Shown here: positions 29,212 to 38,251 of the stretch, in pieces
How positions within the stretch are numbered: position 1 is the stretch's first letter
Layout of the letters: each line of letters starts with the position of its first letter
From: Aliarcobacter sp.
Lineage (GTDB): Bacteria > Campylobacterota > Campylobacteria > Campylobacterales > Arcobacteraceae
NCBI GenBank assembly: GCA_028681275.1
Contig: JAQUIV010000005.1
Coordinates: 1-39,640, forward strand
Reading direction: 5' to 3'
DNA length: 39,640 nt
The notes under the pieces: model-generated
Told to the model about the DNA's origin: nothing
Seen by the model: the letters and a program-made list of their open reading frames with translations, nothing else
Database searches by the model: none
Translations under genes and position numbers: made by a program

Positions 29212-29556
29212 ATGTACGCAGTAATATTTGAAGTTTGGCCAACAAAAGATGGAAAAGAGGAATATTTAAAAATCGCCTCAACATTAAAAGATTTTTTGCA
29301 AAACCGTGAAGGTTTTATCTCAATAGAGAGATTTCAAAGTTTAGTAGATGAAAATAAACTTTTAAGTTTATCTTTTTGGGAAGATGAAAAATCAATAGAG
29401 ATTTGGAGAAATATGTTTGAACACAGAATTGCCCAAGATAAAGGCAATGCTGGAATTTTTGAAGATTATAGAATAAGAGTTGCAAAAGTACAAAGGGATT
29501 ATACAAAAGAAGAAAGAACTCAAGCTCCAGAAGATTCAAATGAACATAGAGCTTAG
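29212..29556 (+). CDS. Antibiotic biosynthesis monooxygenase (ABM) domain protein
   Basis: MYAVIFEVWPTKDGKEEYLKIASTLKDFLQNREGFISIERFQS...SFWEDEKSIEIWR. Confidence 0.9.
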   Translation: MYAVIFEVWPTKDGKEEYLKIASTLKDFLQNREGFISIERFQSLVDENKLLSLSFWEDEKSIEIWRNMFEHRIAQDKGNAGIFEDYRIRVAKVQRDYTKEERTQAPEDSNEHRA

Positions 29557-29731
29557 ATTTTTACAAAAAGCCATCGCTGATAAAAACTATATTTCTTTTT
29601 CTTACGAAAATCAAAGTTTTAAAAATGTTAAGCCTTTAAAATTAGATACTGAAAATAGGCTTTTTAGTGATAAAGGTGTTTTTGAGTTTGGGAAGATAAA
29701 GAAATTAGTAATTTTAAAAGAGAAATTCTAA
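29540..29731 (+). CDS. Small (63 aa) WYL-domain-like protein
   Basis: RFLQKAIADKNYISFSYENQSFKNVKPLKLDTENRLFSDKGVFEFGKIKKLVIL resembles the first half of a WYL domain; overlaps the ABM gene by 17 bp. Confidence 0.5.
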   Translation: MNIELRFLQKAIADKNYISFSYENQSFKNVKPLKLDTENRLFSDKGVFEFGKIKKLVILKEKF

Positions 29732-29746
29732 TAAAATATTATATAA

Positions 29747-29760
29747 TACTTTTAAAAGTA
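29747..29760. promoter_or_regulatory. Palindromic operator candidate of the toxin-antitoxin operon
   Basis: TACTTTTAAAAGTA, perfect 14 bp palindrome 17 bp upstream of the antitoxin ATG. Confidence 0.5.
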
Positions 29761-29777
29761 CTATTAAGGATACTATT

Positions 29778-30032
29778 ATGATAATAAATGCAAATGATGT
29801 AAAAACAAAAGGTGTATCTATTTTTGGAACTCTTCTTGAAAAATTTGATGAACTTATAATTAATGTAAGAGGAAAAAACCAATATATTGTTTTAGATATT
29901 GAACGATATAAAGAACTTAGAGCCAATGAACTTGATTTGGCATATTTAAAATCACTTCAAGACATAGAAAAAGGGAATTACAAAACTCAAAGTGCAAATG
30001 AGCATATTGAAGAGTTGAAAAATGAACTATAA
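29778..30032 (+). CDS. Type II antitoxin, Phd/YefM-like
   Basis: MIINANDVKTKGVSIFGTLLEKFDELIINVRGKNQYIVLDIERYKELRANELD; overlaps toxin. Confidence 0.8.
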   Translation: MIINANDVKTKGVSIFGTLLEKFDELIINVRGKNQYIVLDIERYKELRANELDLAYLKSLQDIEKGNYKTQSANEHIEELKNEL

Positions 30033-30297
30033 ACTAATCATTACAGATGAATATAAAAAACGATTAAAAAAGTTTTTGAAAAAACATCCTGATATGTTTG
30101 AAAGATATGCTAAATGTATCTTTATCCTAGAAAACGACCCTTTTCATCCAAGCCTTAGACTTCATAAATTAAAAGGAAAATTAGCTGATTTTCACTCAAT
30201 TTCTATAAATATGGAATATAGAGTTGTTATTGATTTTATCATCAAAGATAATGAGATTATTCCTATTGATATTGGAACGCATGATGATGTTTATTAG
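30022..30297 (+). CDS. Type II toxin, RelE/ParE (YafQ-like) superfamily
   Basis: YKLIITDEYKKRLKKFLKKHPDMFERYAKCIFILENDPFHPSLRLHKLKGKLADFHSISINMEYRVVIDF. Confidence 0.88.
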   Translation: MNYKLIITDEYKKRLKKFLKKHPDMFERYAKCIFILENDPFHPSLRLHKLKGKLADFHSISINMEYRVVIDFIIKDNEIIPIDIGTHDDVY

Positions 30298-30332
30298 AAA
30301 TTTTAAAAAAATTAGCATACATTATTACTTAA

Positions 30333-31304
30333 CTAGCTAGATTTTGAAGAAATTTCTGTTATCTTATGAATTGGAATATCCTTATAAAGTTCCTTTATAC
30401 TTTTTTCAATCTCTATAAATATTTCCACTTTATCTGTGTCATCATCATCACCAATATCATCTAAAGCTTTTAAATAAAACTCTAAAGCTTTTTCCTTTTT
30501 GTTTACTTGATAATATTGATTTGCTATTTCATAAAATTTAATACCATCATCTATAAAATCAATTATTTCATCTTGACCATGAGAAATAGCAAATCCATGA
30601 AAATCTTTATATATTGTTTTTTTGTTAATATTAAAAAGTTTATAAAGTATTTCTAATATCTCTTTCTTTAAATCTTTATCTATATCGACTTTATACAAAA
30701 GTTCATTATTATCTAATTCATTTTCCTTTTTACTAAATAAAAAAATACTATCTTGTTGAAGTATTCTTTCTGATAAATATGGTGGTTCCCAAAGGAGAAA
30801 ATGACTAGTTAATTTATTTTCTTCTTCACACGATATACTATCTTGATAAAAATTCTCTATTTTATACTTTAATTGTTCACTATTAATTCTTTTATAATTT
30901 ATAACATCTTGTATGTTTTTCAATATATATATTCTTCCATCTATATCTTCTTTTGAACTACAAGCAAACCATAATGCAACAGCAATATTTTTTGAAAAAT
31001 CTAAAAAACAAGTTGCAGCTCCATAATGCTGTAATTTTGCCAAAATTTCTAAATCTGTTAATTCTCCTATCTTGCTTTGATGATATTTATTCTCTTTAAA
31101 TTCTTCAATCAGTTGTTCATGGTATAAAGAAAGGTTTTTTATTACTTTATTTATATCTTTATATTTATTTTCAAGTCTTCTAAAAGAAGAAGATTTTAAT
31201 TCATATTTTATAGAACTATGTCCTCTAAAAATTGGATTTCTTAATTTAGCAACTTTTTCTAATAATATGTAAAATTCTGCAATAGAATTAATTTTATTTA
31301 TCAT
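30333..31304 (-). CDS. FRG domain-containing protein
   Basis: RNPIFRGHSSIKYELKSSSFRR...LEILAKLQHYGAATCFLDFSKNIAVALWFAC is the FRG signature. Confidence 0.88.
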   Translation of the reverse strand: MINKINSIAEFYILLEKVAKLRNPIFRGHSSIKYELKSSSFRRLENKYKDINKVIKNLSLYHEQLIEEFKENKYHQSKIGELTDLEILAKLQHYGAATCFLDFSKNIAVALWFACSSKEDIDGRIYILKNIQDVINYKRINSEQLKYKIENFYQDSISCEEENKLTSHFLLWEPPYLSERILQQDSIFLFSKKENELDNNELLYKVDIDKDLKKEILEILYKLFNINKKTIYKDFHGFAISHGQDEIIDFIDDGIKFYEIANQYYQVNKKEKALEFYLKALDDIGDDDDTDKVEIFIEIEKSIKELYKDIPIHKITEISSKSS

Positions 31305-31349
31305 CTTCTACCTTTATTAAACAATATTTATTTAAGTAATGGATTTCTA

Positions 31350-32576
31350 TCATTTCCCCAAACTCTTCCCAACTAAATACCCACTCGCCCATGCAAATTG
31401 AAGGTTAAAACCTCCCCTATTTCCTACTATATCTAGAACTTCTCCTGCGAAATATAGCCCTTTACATAACTTACTCTCATAAGTTTTATTATCAACTTCA
31501 GCAGTTCTTACACCTCCGCCACTAGCTTCTGCGTGACCGAAACCTTGAGTGTCTACAACTTTCATTTTCCATTGGTTTAGTTGAAATGCTATTGCTTTTA
31601 TCTGTTTTGCGTTTATATCAGAGGCTTTTGTGTTTAGGTCAATTTTGCAAATATCTAATAAAACTGGTGCTATTTTATTTGACACCATTCCAGTTAAAAT
31701 ATCAACTGCTTTTTGAGTTGGTAGGTTTTTAAATAGGCTTTGTATTTGGTCGGCTAGGTCATTTCTATTTATTTTTGGGAAGAAGTTTATTGCTATTTTT
31801 ACATCTTGGTATAAACTCAAGTTTAAAGCTGCTAGTTGTGAAATATCAAGTATTGCAAAACCTGAAACTCCATAACTTGTAAACAACACATCTCCAAAAA
31901 TCTCTTGCTCTAAATTTCCATTTATAAACAGACTTACATTACACTCTTTTTTTACACCTTGAAGTTTTCCATTATATGAAGCTTCTGTTTGAAGTCCTAC
32001 AAGTGAAGGATAAGTTGGATTAAAACTGTGTCCAAATTTTGAAGCAAAGTCTAAACCACTCTCATTTGCATTTAGTTGTGGAGCTGCTCCTAAACCATTT
32101 GAAATTAGAACTTTGTCATAGTTTTTGTATTCCAATTCTTGCGTTTTTACTACAAATTTATCTTCTATTTTTTCTATATCTTTTATAAAAGTTTCCAAAT
32201 ATAGATTTATATCCAACTCTTTTAGGGCTAGTTCCAAAAGATTTACTACTGATTTTGCTTCATTTGACAAGGGATATACTTTTCCACTTGGTTTTATATC
32301 AAGTAAAAGGCCAATACTTTTGCAGAATTTTTCAAAGGCTTTGAAATCAAACTCTTTTAATGCAAAATTTACAAAATCAGGATTTTCACCTAAATAGTTT
32401 TTTGAAGTGATTGTTGTATTTGAGATATTACATCTTCCATTTCCCGAAGCCAATATCTTTTTACCTATACTTTTATTTGCATCAAATAAATCTATTTGTA
32501 AATTTTTGTTTAATCTTTTGGCTGTAATTGCAGCCATTATTCCTGCTGCTCCTGCGCCTATTATTGCTATTTTCAA
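31350..32576 (-). CDS. NAD(P)/FAD-dependent oxidoreductase (YhiN/HI0933 family)
   Basis: IAIIGAGAAGIMAAI; GKKILASGNGRCNISN; GLYFAGEVLDIVGNRGGFNLQFAWASGYLVGK. Confidence 0.93.
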   Translation of the reverse strand: MKIAIIGAGAAGIMAAITAKRLNKNLQIDLFDANKSIGKKILASGNGRCNISNTTITSKNYLGENPDFVNFALKEFDFKAFEKFCKSIGLLLDIKPSGKVYPLSNEAKSVVNLLELALKELDINLYLETFIKDIEKIEDKFVVKTQELEYKNYDKVLISNGLGAAPQLNANESGLDFASKFGHSFNPTYPSLVGLQTEASYNGKLQGVKKECNVSLFINGNLEQEIFGDVLFTSYGVSGFAILDISQLAALNLSLYQDVKIAINFFPKINRNDLADQIQSLFKNLPTQKAVDILTGMVSNKIAPVLLDICKIDLNTKASDINAKQIKAIAFQLNQWKMKVVDTQGFGHAEASGGGVRTAEVDNKTYESKLCKGLYFAGEVLDIVGNRGGFNLQFAWASGYLVGKSLGK

Positions 32577-32684
32577 ATCTATCCCTAAAATATTTTTTTT
32601 GATTATAGCTAATAGACTCTTTCAGACTCTTTCAAATATGAGGAACGATTATTGCAATAAACTTCCCATAAATAAAGGATATTC

Positions 32685-33686
32685 ATGAATCCACAAAAAA
32701 TAAAACGATCAGTAGAACACTTAATTGAAAGAAAAGTACCTATATTCTTATGGGGACCTCCTGGTATTGGAAAATCTTCAATCATTGCACAAATTGCAAA
32801 GGAAAAAGCAATTGCTTGTATAGATTTACGACTTTCTTTACTTGACCCAACGGACTTAAGGGGAATTCCATTTTTTGATGCTGTTAATCAAACGGCTATT
32901 TGGGCACCAGCTTCTTTTTTACCTGATGGTAGTATCAAAGAGGGAATTTTGTTTTTAGATGAGTTAAACACAGCAGCTCCAATGGTTCAAGCTTCTGCTT
33001 ATCAATTAATTCTTGATAGAAAAATTGGTGAATACACTCTTCCTGATGGTTGGTCAATAGTTGCAGCTGGAAATAGAGAAAGTGATAGAGGTGTAGTTTT
33101 TAGAATGGCTGCACCACTTGCAAATAGATTTATTCACCTTGATATGGAAGTGAGCGTTGATGACTGGAGAGTTTGGGCGATGAATTCTAATATTGATTTA
33201 TCGATTATCTCATTTATCTCTTATAGACCCGATGCTCTATTTACATTTAACACTCAAAGTGATACAAAAGCCTTTGCAACTCCACGAACTTGGGCTTATG
33301 TAAATGAGATTTTACTTTCAAATCCAGAAGATGATTTACTTATGTCACTAGTTAGTGGAGCAATTGGTGAAGAGTTAGCTGCTTCATTTTTAGGTTTTAA
33401 ATCTGTAATAAAAGATTTACCTGATATGGATGGAATTTTTGAGGGAACAATAACACAAACTCCAACTGATGCTTCTGCTTTACATATTTTATGTACTGCT
33501 TTGACTTTAAGAGTAAATGAAGATACAAGAACAAAAGAGTTAGACAATCTTTTAAGTTACACCTTAAATCTTCCAGGAGAGTTTGCGGTGATGATAATTC
33601 AAGATTTAAGACAAAGAGATATTGAACTTGATTATCTAAAAAATTGGCCTTTGTGGATGAAAAAATTCAACACTCTGCTTAGATAA
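32685..33686 (+). CDS. MoxR-type AAA+ ATPase
   Basis: Walker A GPPGIGKSS, Walker B GILFLDELN, sensor AAGNRESDRG. Confidence 0.9.
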   Translation: MNPQKIKRSVEHLIERKVPIFLWGPPGIGKSSIIAQIAKEKAIACIDLRLSLLDPTDLRGIPFFDAVNQTAIWAPASFLPDGSIKEGILFLDELNTAAPMVQASAYQLILDRKIGEYTLPDGWSIVAAGNRESDRGVVFRMAAPLANRFIHLDMEVSVDDWRVWAMNSNIDLSIISFISYRPDALFTFNTQSDTKAFATPRTWAYVNEILLSNPEDDLLMSLVSGAIGEELAASFLGFKSVIKDLPDMDGIFEGTITQTPTDASALHILCTALTLRVNEDTRTKELDNLLSYTLNLPGEFAVMIIQDLRQRDIELDYLKNWPLWMKKFNTLLR

Positions 33687-33689
33687 ATT

Positions 33690-34820
33690 ATGAATGCTGA
33701 TATTTTATTAACAAAAGCAAAAAGCCAATTAACTTCAAAATATCCCTATTTCGGGATGTTAGCTTCAAGATTAAAACATGAAGAAAATGAAAATATTCGC
33801 TCTTACGCAAGTAATGGAAAAAGATTTTTATACAATCCAACTTTTGTTGAAAGTTGCAGTATCGAAGAATTATCTTTTGTTTTGACAAACTGCGTTATGC
33901 ACCATATTTTAGCACACCAACAAAGAAAACTAAAAAGAAAAGGTTTTCTTTGGCAACTTGCAACTGATTTTGCAATCAATAATCTACTTTTTAAAAATGG
34001 AATAAAAATCCCAAATGGTGCAAATTTTGATAAAAAATACAAAAATATGTACGCAGAAGAAATTTATGAAGCCCTAAAAAAAGAGAGAATTGAAGCTGGA
34101 TTTGATGCTTATGAAGAAGATATTAAAGAAAACGAACAAGAAGAAAACCAAGAAAACAAATTTACAAAAGTAAAAAATATAGAAGAAAACTTAGATGAAA
34201 GAGACGAAGAACAGTGGGAATATGCTTCAACTTTAGCAAAAGAGGTAGCAATACGAAAATCACTTATGCCTTTAGGTTTTGAAAGGTTAGCCAAAAAAGT
34301 AGTAGCCCAAAATATAGATTGGAAATTTGAACTATACAACGCCATAAATCGCCACATGAGAAACAACTATGCTTTTATGCCACCAAATAAAAAACATCTT
34401 TACAGAGGTTTTGCCCTTCCATCACTTACAAGTGATACTTTGAGTTTAATAGTTGCCATTGACACCTCAGGTTCTATTCAAGAGGAGATTTTGGGAGCAT
34501 TTATAGAAGAGTTTAAAACCATCATGCAAAACTTCCCAGCGGTGAATATTGAACTTCTAATAGCAGATGCAAAAGTTCATGCCCATTATAGTTTTAGAGG
34601 TGCTGAAGATATGGATTTTGTATTAAAAGGTGGAGGAGGAACGGACTATCGTCCCGTTTTTGAATACATCGATGCAAACTTTCCAATGTCAAGTATGCTC
34701 TTATATTTCACCGATGGAGATGGAATTTTCCCAAGAATCCCACCATCGTATGAAGTTCTTTGGGCTTTGTCAAATAAAAAAGAGAGAATTCCATTTGGTA
34801 GAGCTTTGGTGATTTTTTAA
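33690..34820 (+). CDS. VWA-like/DUF2201-type putative metallopeptidase partner of MoxR ATPase
   Basis: N-terminal CVMHHILAHQQR...ATDFAINNLL and C-terminal MIDAS-like AIDTSGSIQ, GGGGTDYRPVFEYI, YFTDGDG. Confidence 0.88.
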   Translation: MNADILLTKAKSQLTSKYPYFGMLASRLKHEENENIRSYASNGKRFLYNPTFVESCSIEELSFVLTNCVMHHILAHQQRKLKRKGFLWQLATDFAINNLLFKNGIKIPNGANFDKKYKNMYAEEIYEALKKERIEAGFDAYEEDIKENEQEENQENKFTKVKNIEENLDERDEEQWEYASTLAKEVAIRKSLMPLGFERLAKKVVAQNIDWKFELYNAINRHMRNNYAFMPPNKKHLYRGFALPSLTSDTLSLIVAIDTSGSIQEEILGAFIEEFKTIMQNFPAVNIELLIADAKVHAHYSFRGAEDMDFVLKGGGGTDYRPVFEYIDANFPMSSMLLYFTDGDGIFPRIPPSYEVLWALSNKKERIPFGRALVIF

Positions 34821-34858
34821 TAAATTTGTTATATCATAAAAATAAAAATTGAGTTTAA

Positions 34859-35428
34859 ATGAAAAACTTTAGATATAAAAAATATATTCCAAATGAATTA
34901 GGTAAAATCATCTATTTTGAAGATTTAATTCCGAAAAAAGTTTTAAGACAAAAACTCTCTTCAAATCTTTTTTCACTCTTTTTTTCAATCTTTGGTTTAG
35001 CTATTTGTATTACGATGTTTTATTACTTTATAATCTCAAATGATTTATTTGGACTCTTTTTTGCTCTGTTATTCTCACCTTTTTTCTTCTATCTTTATAA
35101 ATCAATTTTAGATTTTTTTATCATTGAAATTGGTGTTGTTTGTGACAAAGGAGTAGTTATACTCCATTTAAGAATCGATGATAAGCTAGTTAAAAACAAA
35201 ATTTTTTATTTTGATACAAACTATGAAATAAAAATAGAGGAAAGAAGAAACTTCCATATTGCTGGAAGATATAAATATACCTACGACAAAATCTGCACTT
35301 TTTTTGATAAAAATAAAAAAGTTTTTCAAATCAACTACTCTTTTGTAGATGATAAAAAAAGCTATAAAAAAGAGTTTTTTGATAGTTGTGTTTTGGCTTT
35401 TGAGACTTTTAGGATTACTAAAAAGTGA
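34859..35428 (+). CDS. Hypothetical membrane protein (two adjacent TM helices)
   Basis: 189 aa ORF with TM pair LFSLFFSIFGLAICITMFYYFI / LFGLFFALLFSPFFFYLY. Confidence 0.65.
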   Translation: MKNFRYKKYIPNELGKIIYFEDLIPKKVLRQKLSSNLFSLFFSIFGLAICITMFYYFIISNDLFGLFFALLFSPFFFYLYKSILDFFIIEIGVVCDKGVVILHLRIDDKLVKNKIFYFDTNYEIKIEERRNFHIAGRYKYTYDKICTFFDKNKKVFQINYSFVDDKKSYKKEFFDSCVLAFETFRITKK

Positions 35429-35551
35429 TTTGATAAAACCTTTACTGCTTTTAAGTTATAATCCACGAAATTATTACAAATTGCCATATTTTAAAGAAAC
35501 ACAAAATCTTTTTTATATAATCACTAAAATAAAATCCAAATGGAGTTTTAA

Positions 35552-36406
35552 ATGTCAAATATTTTAAAAGCATTTATCAACACAATAAACAGTTATCAAA
35601 GCAATGTTTCAACTCTAACAAATGGAAATAATCGCGCAAACAATATGGGAGAAGGACTTGAAGAGTTTATCAAGGATATTTTTGCAGGAACAATAAATGA
35701 AACAAATGAACAAAATAGATTAACTACATTTTCACAAACTTACTCTTATAGTGGAAATAAAAATAATCCACCTGATTTAATACTACAAAATAGTGATGCA
35801 ATAGAAATCAAAAAGCTTGAATCTCACAACACTGCAATAGCACTAAATAGTTCATATCCAAAATCAAAACTTTTTTCAAATAGTTCAATGATTACAACTG
35901 ATTGTAGAACTTGTGAGCAAAATTGGTCTGTAAAAGATATGCTTTATGTGATAGGCAATGTTCCCAAAAATACAAATAGTTTAAAATCTTTATGGTTTGT
36001 ATATGGAGATTGTTTTTGTGCAGATAAAGAAGTGTATGAAAGGATAAAAGATACTATTTCAACGGGTATCACAACTATCCCAAATGTAGAATTTACAGAA
36101 ACTAACGAGCTTGGAAAAGTAAAAAAAGTTGACCCGCTTGGAATTACAGATTTAAGAATCCGTGGAATGTGGCATATTGAAAATCCTACAAAAATATTTA
36201 ATTATCTTTATAGATATGATGAAACGAAATCTTTTCAACTTATTTGTTTGATGAAAAAAGAGAAATATGAATCTTTGCCTTTAGCGGATAGACAAATAAT
36301 AGAAAATTTGAATAATCCAAATGTTAGTGTAAGTGATGTAAGAATCAAAAATCCAAATAATCCTGTTCAGTTGATGGATGGTAAATTATTGGTGTTTGGA
36401 GTATAA
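35552..36406 (+). CDS. Type II restriction endonuclease, NgoPII family (predicted GGCC)
   Basis: NNRANNMGEGLEEFIKDIFAG...SYSGNKNNPPDLILQNSDAIEIKKLESHNTAIALNSSYPKSKLFSNSSMIT closely resembles R.NgoPII as recalled; PD-(D/E)XK core PPDLIL...AIEIKK. Confidence 0.88.
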   Translation: MSNILKAFINTINSYQSNVSTLTNGNNRANNMGEGLEEFIKDIFAGTINETNEQNRLTTFSQTYSYSGNKNNPPDLILQNSDAIEIKKLESHNTAIALNSSYPKSKLFSNSSMITTDCRTCEQNWSVKDMLYVIGNVPKNTNSLKSLWFVYGDCFCADKEVYERIKDTISTGITTIPNVEFTETNELGKVKKVDPLGITDLRIRGMWHIENPTKIFNYLYRYDETKSFQLICLMKKEKYESLPLADRQIIENLNNPNVSVSDVRIKNPNNPVQLMDGKLLVFGV

Positions 36407-36409
36407 GTT

Positions 36410-38251
36410 ATGATAAAAACTTTAAAAAACTTATTAATAAAAAAATCTAATAAAGAAATAGATGAAGTTATTACTTTAGAGAGTAAAGAACTTACTAAAG
36501 AAACTGAAATATTTGACAATCATATCGATGATAAACAAGAAGTAAAGATTATTGATAAACCAAAAATATGTTGTATTGATATTGAGGAATCTGATATAAA
36601 TAAACTAAAAGAACAAGGTTTCAATATAGAAATTGGAAGTTTAGGTAGTAAAGTAAAAGTTCCAAATAGAATGCAGAAAGATTGGAATATAGTTTTACCA
36701 AATGCTTATTTTCCAACTAATTTACATGAATTTAATATTACAATTTTAGATTTAGATAATAATAAAACTATTGACTATATACAAAAAGAACATCAAAGAA
36801 ATGAACTTACAGGAACAAGTTCAATGGCTTTATATAGTGCTTATCCTGAAACAATTTTTAATCCTAAACCACTTGGTAGTCATTTACTAAAGAACTCATT
36901 AAATAAATTAGGAAATAAAGAACATTTAATTATTATTTTCTCAACTGAAAATTATGGTGTTGAATATCAAACTTTAGAAATAACAGAAACAAATAATTAT
37001 TTAAAAGACCAATTTAAATATGACATATACTCATTTCAAGATTATGTTCCTCTAAATGGTTCAAAAAATGGGAAAGAAATTATTGTATGTGATAACATAG
37101 AAGCAAAATTAAAAGATTTTTTATCTAAATATACTAATCAAATGCAATACAACCAAACTTTTCATACTTCCTCTTACAATGAATGTTTACCTTTAATTAA
37201 AAATACTAATGGAGATTTTGTTTCTATTCAAATTAATGATGATAATAAAACATACATTTATTTTCCACAAGTTAAAGAAAAAGCAAAATTTTTAAATGAA
37301 TTTCTTTCTGAAATAGCACCAAGTCTTTTCCCTAATTTATTTCCTTATGCTACTTTACATGATTGGAGAAATGAAAAAGATTATTGGCTACCAAAGCATG
37401 AAGTATTATTACAACAAAAAGAAAATTTAATTAAAGAATATGAGCAAAAAATTCAAAATAAAACTAATGAAATAAATAATAATCTAAAAAAGTATTCTTT
37501 TCTTCATAAAATATTAACTGAAACAGATGATGAATTAGTGAGTTCAATTATTAAGTTTTTAAAATGGCTTGGATTTGAAAATATAATAGATATGGATAAA
37601 ACAAAAAATGAAGATGTAGTTTTAGAAGAAGATATTCAAATAAATTTAGAAAATGGTTTACTAATTATTGAATGCAAAGGTATAGGAGGAACTTCAAAAG
37701 ATTCAGAATGTAGTCAAATATCAAAAATTAAACACAGAAGATGTGAAGAACGAAAAGCTTTTGATGTTTTTGCTTTATATATAGTTAATCATCAAAGACA
37801 TATAGCACCATTACAAAGACAAAATCCACCTTTTTCAGAAAACCAAAAAAAAGATGCTTTGCTTGACAAAAGAGGACTATTAACTACTTGGCAATTATAT
37901 AATTTATATTTTGATATTGAAAATGGAATTATTACAAAAGAAGAAGCTAGAGAAACATTATTAGAATTTGGCTTAGTAGAATTTAAACCACAGAATCTAA
38001 CGTATATTGATTCTCCTAAAGAATTTTTTTCAAACAATACTGTTTGTATAATAAATATAAATAATTTTCCATTAGCAGTTAATGATATACTTTTTGTTGA
38101 AAAAGATGGAAAATTTTCTAAAGCAATTATTTTAGAAATAAAACAAAATAACAAATCAGTTAAGATTGCTGACAATGGAGAATTAGGATTGAAATTAAAT
38201 TCTCAAATTAAAAAGAATTCTAAACTATGGAAGAAAGAGTTGACACAATGA
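36410..38251 (+). CDS. Uncharacterised protein with PD-(D/E)XK-like nuclease domain, embedded in the R-M operon
   Basis: 613 aa; FLKWLGFENI...VVLEEDIQINLENGLLIIECKGIGGTSKD (ECKG codons at 37670-37681); coiled coil about residues 333-362; starts 4 nt after R stop, ATGA overlap with M. Confidence 0.75.
   Translation: MIKTLKNLLIKKSNKEIDEVITLESKELTKETEIFDNHIDDKQEVKIIDKPKICCIDIEESDINKLKEQGFNIEIGSLGSKVKVPNRMQKDWNIVLPNAYFPTNLHEFNITILDLDNNKTIDYIQKEHQRNELTGTSSMALYSAYPETIFNPKPLGSHLLKNSLNKLGNKEHLIIIFSTENYGVEYQTLEITETNNYLKDQFKYDIYSFQDYVPLNGSKNGKEIIVCDNIEAKLKDFLSKYTNQMQYNQTFHTSSYNECLPLIKNTNGDFVSIQINDDNKTYIYFPQVKEKAKFLNEFLSEIAPSLFPNLFPYATLHDWRNEKDYWLPKHEVLLQQKENLIKEYEQKIQNKTNEINNNLKKYSFLHKILTETDDELVSSIIKFLKWLGFENIIDMDKTKNEDVVLEEDIQINLENGLLIIECKGIGGTSKDSECSQISKIKHRRCEERKAFDVFALYIVNHQRHIAPLQRQNPPFSENQKKDALLDKRGLLTTWQLYNLYFDIENGIITKEEARETLLEFGLVEFKPQNLTYIDSPKEFFSNNTVCIININNFPLAVNDILFVEKDGKFSKAIILEIKQNNKSVKIADNGELGLKLNSQIKKNSKLWKKELTQ

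Noticed and set aside
35349-35567. 72-aa ORF just before the restriction gene, considered as a possible C (controller) protein
   Set aside because: No HTH pattern, overlaps the end of the preceding membrane-protein gene out of frame; likely noise.
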